A stretch of 64,000 nt of DNA from Deinandra increscens subsp. villosa (lineage: Eukaryota > Streptophyta > Magnoliopsida > Asterales > Asteraceae): positions 54,782,555 to 54,846,554 of the forward strand of contig JBCNJP010000025.1 in assembly GCA_039602395.1 (NCBI GenBank). Direction: 5' to 3'. Position 1 is the stretch's first letter. Every line of letters begins with the position of its first letter. The notes below the pieces were generated by a model that saw only the letters and a list, made by a program, of their open reading frames with translations, did no database searches and was not told the origin of the DNA. The position numbers were made by a program, and so were the translations under genes. This document shows positions 32,391-42,453 of this stretch, one piece after another.

Positions 32391-33562
32391 ACCTGGACTA
32401 GTTGAGTAACTGAAGCTAAAAAGGGTTCCTCAGTCAGATTCATACGGTTTGATCCCTTGTAAACTTTCTCATGTTTGGTTTGGTAAGTATTTGTTTAGTT
32501 TATATCTTTCGTGTGTGAGTCGTTAAGTTCTTTTTGGTGTGTTTTCGTCTTGGCCAGGTCGATTTGAGAAGTCAAAATGTGTTTTTCATGGGTTTTAATG
32601 CATGACAATATGCCCCCGACAGATCTTGCCAAATTTTTAGGGGAAGGAGTATGGGATAATAAGTATTATCCGAAGGCAACTCGAGGATGATACTTATTAT
32701 CTAATGGAAAAGACTTCATCCGTCAGATCTTGACAAATTTTTAGGGGAAGGAGGGAGGATAATAAGTATTATCCGATAAGACTTCCATAATACATAGTAT
32801 CCGAAGGGAACTCGAGGATAATATGTATTATCTCAGGGGAAGTCCTTGGATGAAGGGAAGTATTCAGCTAAGGGGAAGTCTTTAGAGGTCTTGGGTTCAG
32901 GGCAACTTTATTATCATCAACAGGTGATAACTGGGTTTTTTACAATGTTAATTACCTTCTTACCCAAAGACCAGTCATCAAATGTCTGGTGGAGTATATT
33001 TTTTCAAATGTGTGTCAGACAGGTTGATGATAGAAAGATGTTGATGCTGCTGCTCAAAGTTAAAGAACCAGCCGGACAAGACTACAATCTGAATAAGCAA
33101 GTGTTCAGGGGAAGTTGTTGGTTACTTTACAAGCTTCTAAAAGATTATCAAAGAAGATGTTCACAAGCTTAGGGGAAGCAGAAGACTTCAAGTCTCGTTG
33201 AAGAAAGTGATGCAGAGAGCAGTCAGAGATCATGAAGATCCAAGTTCAACAATCAAATTCTTCAAAGTTAGGGGTTTTCAAAATTTCAACCCTCTAATTT
33301 TTGAAGATTCAAGACAGTTACCGAAGATTCAGCAAGAGCCAATTCTTTCAAGAGAAGCAAGTCAATGAGAATCCTCCTCTCATTAACTTGTTCATTTCAA
33401 GAAGTTCAAGCTGATGCTGATCAAGAGGAAGTCCCAAGTGCCCGTTATGAAACCCAATGAAGATTTCTGCGGAAAGAATCTTCATCAGCATCTTTGCCAG
33501 GCAGTCAAGAAAAAGATTTTCAAAGATCGAAGACATTTAATATCACAAGCCTAGGGGAAGAT
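32391..33562 (+). other. 3' non-coding region with repeated polypurine tracts
   Basis: AGGGGAAG occurs near 32638, 32742, 32837, 32873, 33108, 33170 and, touching the LTR, 33553. Repeated polypurine tracts are reported for Sireviruses. A direct duplication of about 100 bp at 32620-32830 repeats near-palindromes such as GATAATAAGTATTATC. No protein similarity in the short ORFs. Confidence 0.6.
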
Positions 33563-34003
33563 TGTTGAGGCTAGATTATGAGGCTTGTAATATTAAATAA
33601 GTTGGGCTGGGCTTAGAGGGTTTAATTAGAATAGTGGACTAGTTTACTATTAGATATGGGCTTGGGCTTGGGTTTAAGATCAATAGGGGCCCAATAGTAA
33701 ACCCATTGGGGTGGCTATATAAACCCCATTGGTTTACCATTTAAGGGCTGCTGATTCAGATTGCTGTTTACGATTCTAGGAGAGCCAAGTGGTGTTCACA
33801 ATCGTAAATAGAGAGAAGTCAGTTTACGATTGGTGGTTTTGTACCCGACAAGTTTTCTTGTGTGCAAAGATCAAGTTTTTTACGTTTAATCATCGTATTC
33901 TTCGTGTTTTCTCTTCTTCTCTATTCTTGAATCAATCACCTACGAGGATTCCGCACTCGTTTGTGATATCAATATCGTGTTTGGTAGATTTTCTGGACCT
34001 ACA
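33563..34003 (+). repeat. 3' LTR of the gag-only Copia
   Basis: Starts TGTTGAGGCT right after the polypurine tract CTAGGGGAAGAT and ends CTGGACCTACA. Same family as 34771-35183: shared GGGCTTGGG, TATATAAACCC, GTTTACGATT words and the 3' end. TATA box near 33716. Confidence 0.78.
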
Positions 34004-34427
34004 AGAGGGTTTTAATATTATTGCACATGTGTAATAATATCTTTTTATTGCACATGTGCAATAATAAAAAAATAAAAAAAAAACGTTAAATTTTTTTTAT
34101 TTTCTCCAGAATTAAAGATAACAGAATTATAAGATTTATGGTGCAATTGTTTATAAAAAAATTTAACATATGAAAAAGTTATAAAGGTTTTAATATTATT
34201 GCATATGTGCAATAATAATAATAATAAAAACTATTACATCTGTGCAATAATAATTTTTTTTAAAAAACTTAATTTTTGTTTTAATTTTTTTCCAGAACTA
34301 AAGATAACATAATTTTAAGAATTTTGGTGCAAATTTTTTTAAAAAAATATTAACGTATGAAAAAGTTATAGAGGTTTTAATATTTGTTTTCGTGTTTTCG
34401 CAATAAAAGTTGTTTTCACATGAACCT

Positions 34428-34432
<5 letters not shown>
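34004..34432. repeat. Tandem duplication with TTGCACATGTGCAA palindromes
   Basis: Two units of about 175-185 bp (about 34012-34188 and 34189-34375), each with a palindrome like ATTGCACATGTGCAAT, AT-rich filler, CCAGAA(T/C)TAAAGATAACA and GAAAAAGTTATA. The right end, CATGAACCTTACCC, resembles the end of the TA-flanked element next to it. No ORF. Confidence 0.55.
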
Positions 34433-34480
<48 letters not shown>

Positions 34481-34664
34481 ATATATATAGGGAGAGGATC
34501 ATTTGAGAACCAATTTGGTTTGAGAACTAAAAAGAACTAATTTGAGCCACATGTTTATTACATGTATCCCCCCTCCCATGAATTGTAATGGTCCCCCTGA
34601 AATTTGTGGTTGAAATTTAGTTCTCAAAAGTTCTCAAAATAAAAAGTTCTCATTTGAACCTAAC

Positions 34665-34724
<60 letters not shown>

Positions 34725-34770
34725 AGAGGATCATTTGAGAACCAATTAAGTTTGAAAACTTTTGAGAACC
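34433..34770. mobile_element. TA-microsatellite-flanked MITE-like repeats
   Basis: A segment of about 180 bp (34489-34668) begins GGGAGAGGATCATTTGAGAAC and ends GTTCTCATTTGAACCTAACC, an imperfect inverted repeat. Pure (TA)n lies on both sides (34434-34488; 34670-34722). A second copy starts at 34723 and is cut at 34770 by the LTR of the next element. Looks like a MITE that inserts into TA repeats. Confidence 0.55.
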
Positions 34771-35183
34771 TGTTGGACTATACTTTATGAGGCATGAACA
34801 TTAGAGTGGGCTTACTTGGAATGGGCTTGGAGTTTACGATAATGGGCTTAGAGAGATTACGATTTAGGGCTTTAGTGGGCCGGTTTCTTTTGGGTTTATG
34901 ATTGGGCTTAGGGTTTTTGTAAAGGGTAGTATATAAACCCAAGTTGTTTATGATTCTAGTTGCTAGTTGTTTACGATTTCCAACCACAATCTTGTATTTA
35001 CGATCGTAATCATCTATCCAAGAAAGTATTTGTGTTCTTCATTCAAGATTTGATCTTTTGGTGTTTTGTTTCACTCTTATCAAGTCTCTTTTCATCTACT
35101 TTCTCTTGAATCAATCTCGTACAAGATTTCCGCACTTGTTCGAGATCAAAATATCGTGAACGGTTGTTGATCCCGGACCAACA
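34771..35183 (+). repeat. 5' LTR of a Copia element (same family as 33563-34003)
   Basis: TGTTGGACTA...CGGACCAACA, 413 bp. TATATAAACCC near 34931 is the likely TATA box, with GTTTACGA and ATTACGAT words around it. The primer site follows three bases later. Confidence 0.82.
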
Positions 35184-35185
35184 AT

Positions 35186-35197
35186 TGGTATCAGAGC
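35186..35197 (+). other. Primer-binding site (Met-tRNA)
   Basis: TGGTATCAGAGC, exact. Confidence 0.85.
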
Positions 35198-35647
35198 TAA
35201 GAAACGAGTGTTTCGAGGTTCTCACGATATTGGATTCAAGTTTTTTCTGGAAAAAGTTTGTGTTTTTGAAGATTTGAAGGTTTACGACTGGGTTGCTGCT
35301 GTTCTTCGGTGTTTACGATCAGTTTCTGGGTGATTTTGAAGGTTTACGACTTGGTGTTCTTGGTGTTATTCATCGTTGTGGTGTTTACGACTTCAAGATT
35401 CAATTTTTTGGTGTTTACGACTGTGGATTTCGAGTTTACGACTTAAAGTTTGGAACTATGGGTGTTTACGATTCAGTTAAATCGAAATCAGGAGATTACG
35501 ATTTTTTGGATCGGAATCGGAGTTTACGATCTTTTTCGACCGGAATCAAGTGTTTACGATCCAGACTGTCAAATATCGTAAACAGGAGTTTACGATCGGA
35601 AACTCATATTTTGGACTTTAAGTTTAAGTTTTTCCTAAGCTTTCGTG
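35198..35647 (+). repeat. Leader with about 11 copies of GTTTACGA
   Basis: Between 35280 and 35600 the word (G/T)TTTACGA(C/T) recurs about every 25-40 bp in one orientation. The family's LTRs carry the same word. Confidence 0.7.
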
Positions 35648-37297
35648 ATGGATTTCGAACCGAGCATGTATCAGAAATTGGATTTTGAGATCGGATCTAC
35701 TACACGTCCTCCTAGACTTACTTCGGCCGATAACTTCCTTGAATGGAAATACAGATTCCAGAACCATTTGAAAAGTGTTGATCTGAGACTGTGGAGATCT
35801 GTTATTAATGGACCATTTATACCTACACATACGGAAGCAGGAAAGATAGGAGTGGTAAAGACTAAAGCAGAGTACTCAGATGACGATTGGGAGAGATGCA
35901 ACAAGGATGAGAGGGCTTATGCGATTATGACTATGGCTTTGACACCAGAGATTGCTTAGGGATTTAAGAAGTATAAGACTGCAAAGAGGCTATGGGATGC
36001 TCTAGTGGTAGCTTATGAAGGTAATCCAGATATCAAGGCTAGTCGCAAACAAATGTTGAAGCAGAAGTTCAACTTATTCAATCACGTTCAGGAAGAGTCC
36101 TTTGAAGCTCAAGTTCAGAGATTCGTGTCCTTAATCACTGAAATGTCAACTTATGATGTTGAACCTGAACAGGAAGATAAGAATTTGAAGCTCTTGAACA
36201 GCTTACCCAAGAATTGGAATACAAATATTTCAATCATCAAGGATAACAACAAGCTGGATGAATTGGCTGTTGATGAGCTTATCAACAAACTGAAATCGAA
36301 GCTGATTGATGATAAGCAACGGGAGCTGAATCATCTGAGTTCTCTAAGTATGGCTGGAAAATTAAGTCAGGCTCTCTTGTCTGAAGAAGTGGGATCTAAA
36401 CAAGCCGGGGAGCTCATCTGGAAGTGATTCAAGTACCAACCCAAAGTCAACTGCATTTGTGGCAAGATCACAAGCTAGTTCCAATTCAAGTGGAATAGTC
36501 AATTCTGAAGAGGCAAATGCCACCAATGATCCCAACTTTGCACTAGGAATGGGATTCATGAACAGCTACCATGCCCTTATGGCTGGAACTTTGGTGCCTG
36601 TTGAGATGCTCTCTGGTGATCTGAATCAGATAAATCCTAAAGATGTTGAGATGCTTGATGTCTCTTGGCAGATGGCCATGGTGGTTTTTCGTGTAAAGAA
36701 GTTCATGGCAACAACTGGAAGAAATGTCTGGAAGGATCAGGACAAGATCAGAATGGGTTTTGATAAAAGCAAGCTGAGGTGCTTCAATTGTGATGAGTAC
36801 GGACATTTCGCTTGGGAATGCATAAAACCAAAGAAAGAAAGGGCAGAAGAAAAGAAAGCTGGTGATGGTAAAGGAAAGACAGAAACAAAAGCTTTGGTTG
36901 TCCAAGATTGTGGAGAATACCAGTGGGCTTCACAGGTCAGGGAACTCAGTCTGACGGGTGCCATGATTGCTCAAATGGAGAATGGTGCTGATGAAGAGCA
37001 TGCTTTTGTGGTCACTGATGAAGAAAATCTGGTTGAAGACAAAGAAGCTTTTGCTGCCGAGGTCGACAACACAAAGGTATGTACTAATCCCACTTGTGCT
37101 CGTTTAATTTCTGGCCTTAGACAACTTTGGAAAAATAGTGAGATAGAACTGTTTGACATGCAATGCTCTAGAAGTTCGTTTAAGGGTAGATGGGAAAAGA
37201 GTGAGGATAAGGTCAAAGCACAGAAACTAGATATAGAGAAATATCAAGCCCTAGCCACTCAGAAGTCTGTTTTGTATGACAACGCTAAGTTAGAAAT
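35648..37297 (+). pseudogene. gag: Copia gag, broken and truncated by an inserted LTR element
   Basis: ATG 35648 follows LTR, primer site and leader. Copia-type gag: SADNFLEWKYRFQNHLKSVD, RLWDALVVAYEGN, FNHVQEESFEAQVQRFVSL, then CCHC knuckle CFNCDEYGHFAWEC. Defects: a TAG at 35957 where CAG is expected (one transition), and a 1-nt frame change near 36405. After the knuckle the sequence matches 28628 onward, so both copies share the long two-knuckle gag design. At 37297 the frame stops inside the coiled-coil part, exactly where the LTR at 37298 begins. The rest of this element is not visible. Confidence 0.85.
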
Positions 37298-37927
37298 TGT
37301 TGGAACTTAAAATCTTGGTGACTGACGCCATCAAATCTGTTTACCGAAGCATTCGACTGAAGAATCCATGTGAATCGATTTAGAGACTGAGTTGTGATGC
37401 TCGAGGCTTGCGAGATTGGACCGAAGACCGTTTTCTGGAAAAGTCAACCGTTCGGGTCAACGGTCAACGTAAAAGTCAACGGAAGATCGGTTCGAGCGAG
37501 TCAAGCTTCGGATTAATTTAATCAGCTTTGATTTAATTATCAATTTATGTTATTTACTTTACTTGTAATTCCGTTCATTTGTCGTGTTTTTCTGTTGTCA
37601 GTCACCCTCACTATATATAGTGAGGGTGCCCATTACAAGTAAAGGAGTCTCCGAATGTGGAGATGATGAATTTCTTGTAGAGTGTGAGGTTTCCATTCTA
37701 TAGAGAGAGAGTGAGTCATGGATTCTAGAGAGAGATTGTGTGTTCTTCATGATTTCTTGTAACTAATCATTCGGTTATATGAAATCATTCGACTATGTTC
37801 ATCATCTTTCTTGTTTATGATTATTCATGATTCATCATCATCATCTTCTTCATTTGTTTTGAGTTTTCGAATCCGAATCCGTTCTTGCTCAAGATCGAGA
37901 TTCTCGTAGTGAAAATCGGTCCTAACA
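37298..37927 (+). repeat. LTR 1 of the coding-free element
   Basis: 630 bp. Apart from the first 25 bp, the few differences from LTR 2 include C-to-T and G-to-A changes at CpG and nearby sites (attcgactg/atttgattg; ttgcgag/ttgcaag), as expected from methylcytosine decay. Confidence 0.88.
37603..37628 (+). promoter_or_regulatory. TATA box inside a perfect 26-bp palindrome
   Basis: CACCCTCACTATA and its reverse complement meet at the centre with no mismatch. TATATATA at the centre is the likely core promoter. Conserved in LTR 2 at 40746-40771. Confidence 0.7.
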
Positions 37928-38624
37928 AATGGTATCAGAGCGGGTACCGATCAGATTCATCTCACCGTGAATCTGGTCACTCGAATCTGGGATTTTGAGC
38001 TTGAATGGTGAAGATGAGAAAACTTATATTTAGAGACTTTTTTTCTATTTTTTCTTCGATTCTGGATGGATTCTGATGATATGGATGATGGATTCGTGTT
38101 CTGGAGTTCATTTAGATGTGATTCTATCTTCTACTTGTTCAAATCTGTGAGAAAATTGAAGATCCGAGCTCATTTTTTCGGAACTTTTGGGGTTTTCCCG
38201 TATTTGGGTTTTTTGAAGATTTTGGAGCTTGATTCTTCATTTTCTGGGCATTTCTTCATGGATTTGGATGATATGAGGTATGATTCTCAGTGGAAAACGC
38301 ATTCCGGATCCATTGGAAGCATCCATTTCGTCTGATTCTCAACCGATTGGGCAGATCTGGAAAAACACATACTGACGGTGTAAGTGTGTGTTCTTCGTGT
38401 TCTTGAAGATTTCCAGAATTTAAGGGCTGTTTTGATCCGATTAGCTGCTGTTTATGGGTTGTTGGTGGCCACAATAGTCTCGTGAATGGTTTAGCTTCAT
38501 ATCTCGTGCATCATAACGGGTTTTCCTTACGGTTTTGGGCAGATTCAAGTTAACAAGTAAGTTTCTTCACTGTTCATCGATTTTTCCAGAATTGTTCATC
38601 AGCTTTGAAGTTATGAAGATTGCC

Positions 38625-38798
38625 TTAGCGGACTTGTTCAAGTCTTAGCGGACTTGTTCTCCTCTTAGCGGACTTCATCAGTTTTTAGCGAACTTGAAGC
38701 TTGTCTTAGCGTACTTGTTCCTTAGCGAACTTCTCAGACCCTTTAGCGGACTTGTTCGAGCTTAGCGGACTTGTTTTTCGTTAGCGAACTTGTTTCTG
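38625..38798 (+). repeat. TTAGCGNACTTG array in the coding-free element (9 units)
   Basis: Nine TTAGCG(G/A/T)ACTT units about 700 bp after the primer site, in the same orientation relative to element sense as in the unrelated Copia LTRs. Confidence 0.85.
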
Positions 38799-40441
38799 GG
38801 TTTTTTGTTCGAGTTCGTTTCAGAAGATTCTGATCGTTAAGGGTTGTAGAGCATGTCATGACGAGTTCATCCGTATAAGAATCGCGAATTTTCATCAAGT
38901 ATTCGCTGAGTTATGCGTGTTTTACGCTTTTCCGGTGGAGTTCTTTATGTTTTCCGGCGAAACTAGGGTTTACGTGGGGTGGTAGACGAATTTTTGAGGA
39001 TGATGATGACGTGGCTTGATCTGGTTGGTCACAAGAGAATTATCTTTCTCTCTTCTTGTCGGCTGTCTCAGAATTCCTTTTATTGTTGTCGATTTTTCAT
39101 TGGCTGCTTAGGAAAGTTGTGGGCCCTGCTCAACAAAAAGATCCGTTGAATTGTTTGCTGTTGAACTATGATAGGCTGAATTCAAGCGCGTGGACCCCTG
39201 CAGCTTTAAGGAACCGTTGAATTCACGTGGGCCCCTCATAGAAAGAAAATGGTAGATCTGCGGTTTTTATTCTTTTGCCTTTTGAGCTGTTAGTCTCCTA
39301 TTGGCTGTAAGGTCAGCGCATGGACCCTACCTGGAGAGAGAACCGTTGAAATGGTTGGTGTTGTCGGCCTCCCATTGGCCTGATGCCTTTCACGCGGATC
39401 CAGCCTTCTCAGCCTTTGGATCAAACATTTTCCAGCCGTGGATCATATTGGAATCTCAATTATGATTGGCCAGAATTAAATCACGCGGATTCTGGTTTTC
39501 TCATGCTGAATTCTTATTGGTTGGTTTATTTGCACATGGATTATTTATTTTTCTTGAGAGATTTAATTGACAAATTAAATATTCTGCATTATTCGTCAAA
39601 CGCGGGGTATTTTTATTAGTTTTTCGAGACGATCGAGATAAAGCCGCGACGGAATTTCAGAAAATTTATTGGTCACGGATTTATTTCATTTTATTGGGGT
39701 TCTCGTTTATTGACGTCACGCGCAACGTTTGCTATCGATCACTGACGGGTTAGCTTTATTATCCGGTTAATTACTCGGCTTTCTCGTTATATCTCACGGT
39801 TTATTTTTAGTGGATGCAGCGCTGTCGTCAACTAACCGGATTAACTGGAATCTCAGTTAAATATTGGAATTTATCCGATTAAATCTCTCGGATGACCGTT
39901 TCTTGAAGAAATTTAACAAGTATATTTTAATTTTCACATCCAACCTCAGTCACGCGGATTATTCACAACTGTCAGCATCCGGCTTCCGGTTTTTCGCAAG
40001 ATTGTCCGATTTCAAGATTGTTTATCTGGTTTCTCTAGGCAACCGATCGCGACGGTTCGACTCTCCGCATCTCCATTTTACGCTTCCGACTTGATGTTTT
40101 TGGAGAGATTTAGAGAAATAAGAGGAATTATTATGGATTTGGATATCGGGTCGATTATTCGGAGTTGGAGCATTTTCAGTGTTTGATTGGTTTATCTGAT
40201 TCAGTTTGTTGCGGTTTGGACTCCGAGATGTAGCATTTTCTCAGTATTGTACCCGACCGTGTGAACCGAGTGAGGGCAGCACTTGGATCTCAACTGGAGC
40301 AACAAGAACAGAAGAAGCTTATTCAGAGGGGGAATTTCTTCACCAGATTGTCTCCGGTTTATCAGTTTCTCATTGAAGATGTACGACAGAGCGATTCTTC
40401 AGCAATTGAACAGATTTGAAAGCGTCAGTCAAGGGGGAAAT
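38799..40441 (+). other. Internal region of the coding-free element
   Basis: Only short ORFs without similarity. Recurrent CACGCGGAT words. Ends in the polypurine tract next to LTR 2. Confidence 0.6.
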
Positions 40442-41070
40442 TGTTGGAACAAAAATCCATGTGACTGACGCCATCAAATCTGTTTACCGAAGCATTTGAT
40501 TGAAGAATCCATGTGAATCGATTTAGAGACTGAGTTGTGATGCTCGAGGCTTGCAAGATTGGACCGAAGACCGTTTTCTGGAAAAGTCAACCGTTCGGGT
40601 CAACGGTCAACGTAAAAGTCAACGGAAGATCGGTTCGAGCGAGTCAAGCTTCGGATTAATTTAATCAGCTTTGATTTAATTATCAATTTATGTTATTTAC
40701 TTTACTTGTAATTCCGTTCATTTGTCGTGTTTTTCTGTTGTCAGTCACCCTCACTATATATAGTGAGGGTGCCCATTACAAGTAAAGGAGTCTCCGAATG
40801 TGGAGATGATGAATTTCTTGTAGAGTGTGAGGTTTCCATTCTATAGAGAGAGAGTGAGTCATGGATTCTAGAGAGAGATTGTGTGTTCTTCATGATTTCT
40901 TGTAACTAATCATTCGGTTATATGAAATCATTCGACTATGTTCATCATCTTTCTTGTTTATGATTATTCATGATTCATCATCATCATCTTCTTCATTTGT
41001 TTTGAGTTTTCGAATCCGAATCCGTTCTTGCTCAAGATCGAGATTCTCGTAGTGAAAATCGGTCCTAACA
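40442..41070 (+). repeat. LTR 2 of the coding-free element
   Basis: 629 bp, preceded by a polypurine tract and followed by a primer site, so it is both a 3' and a 5' LTR. Carries the same TATA palindrome at 40746-40771. Confidence 0.88.
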
Positions 41071-41761
41071 AATGGTATCAGAGCGGGTACCGATCAGATT
41101 CATCTCACCGTGAATCTGGTCACTCGAATCTGGATTTTGAGCTTGAATGGTGAAGATGAGAAAACTTATTTTTAGAGACTTTTTCTTATTTTTTCTTCAT
41201 TTTCGGATGGATTCTGATGATATGGATGATGGATTCATGTTCTGGAGTTCATTTAGATGTGATTCTATCTTCTACTTGTTCAAATCTGTTGGAAAATTGA
41301 AGATCCGAGCTCATTTTTTCGGAACTTTTGAGGTTTTCCCGTATTTGAAGTTTTTGAAGATTTTGGAGCTTGATTCTTCATTTTCTGGGCGATTCTTCAT
41401 GTTTTTGGATGAAATGAGGTATGATTCTCAGTGGAAAACGCGTTCCCGATCCATTGGAAGCATCCATTTCGTCTGAATCTCAACCGTTTGAGCAGATCTG
41501 GAAAAACACACACTGACGGTGTAAGTGTGTGTTCTTCGTGTTCTTGAAGATTTGCAGATTTTGGGAGCTGATTTGATCCGAGTTGCTGCTGTTTATGTGT
41601 TGTTGGTGGCCACAACAATGTCGTGAATGGCTTATTATCACATCTCGTGCATCATATCGAGATTTCCGATGTTTCTGGGCAGTTTCAAGTTCATGAAGTA
41701 AGTTTCTGCACTGTTCATCATTTTCCAGAATTGTTCATCAGTCTTGAAGATATGCAGATTG

Positions 41762-41953
41762 CCCTAGCGAACTTGTTTCGGTTCTTAGCGGACTTGACGA
41801 GTTTTTAGCGGACTTGTTTGAGTCTTAGCGTACTTGTCTCGTTTTAGCGGACTTCAGTCCCTAGCGGACTTGAGAAGTATCCTAGCGAACTTCTCAGACT
41901 CTTAGCGGACTTCTGTTCATCTTTAGCGGACTTGTTTGCTAGCGGACTTGTTT
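41762..41953 (+). repeat. TTAGCGNACTTG array, second internal copy (at least 10 units, runs into gap)
   Basis: Ten (T/C)TAGCGNACTT units up to the gap. N is G in seven, A in two and T in one. Spacing and fillers differ from the array at 38625, although flanking sequence is nearly identical. Confidence 0.82.
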
Positions 41954-42453
41954 NNNNNNNNNNNNNNNNNNNNNNNNNNNNNNNNNNNNNNNNNNNNNNN
42001 NNNNNNNNNNNNNNNNNNNNNNNNNNNNNNNNNNNNNNNNNNNNNNNNNNNNNNNNNNNNNNNNNNNNNNNNNNNNNNNNNNNNNNNNNNNNNNNNNNNN
42101 NNNNNNNNNNNNNNNNNNNNNNNNNNNNNNNNNNNNNNNNNNNNNNNNNNNNNNNNNNNNNNNNNNNNNNNNNNNNNNNNNNNNNNNNNNNNNNNNNNNN
42201 NNNNNNNNNNNNNNNNNNNNNNNNNNNNNNNNNNNNNNNNNNNNNNNNNNNNNNNNNNNNNNNNNNNNNNNNNNNNNNNNNNNNNNNNNNNNNNNNNNNN
42301 NNNNNNNNNNNNNNNNNNNNNNNNNNNNNNNNNNNNNNNNNNNNNNNNNNNNNNNNNNNNNNNNNNNNNNNNNNNNNNNNNNNNNNNNNNNNNNNNNNNN
42401 NNNNNNNNNNNNNNNNNNNNNNNNNNNNNNNNNNNNNNNNNNNNNNNNNNNNN
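41954..42453. other. Scaffold gap, 500 N
   Basis: Placeholder gap between the motif array and a gag on the other strand; it hides the element junction. Confidence 0.99.

Larger units (their letters stand above)
37298..41953 (+). mobile_element. Coding-free LTR element, LTR-internal-LTR-internal (cut by gap)
   Basis: LTRs 37298-37927 and 40442-41070 (TGTTGGAAC...TCCTAACA) are near identical. Each is followed by the exact primer site TGGTATCAGAGC (37930-37941; 41073-41084). The first internal region (37928-40441, about 2.5 kb) ends in the polypurine tract AAGGGGGAAAT. The second (41071 on) matches its first 880 bp and runs into the gap. No gag or pol is seen, so this is LARD/TRIM-like and needs proteins from another element. 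It sits in the gag at 35648-37297, left flank gaaat. Confidence 0.85.

Noticed and set aside
38066..38335. ORF of 89 codons repeated at 41205-41476 in the coding-free element
   Set aside because: The two copies differ at about nine residues and I see no excess of silent changes, so there is no sign of protein-level constraint. Shared non-coding sequence explains it.
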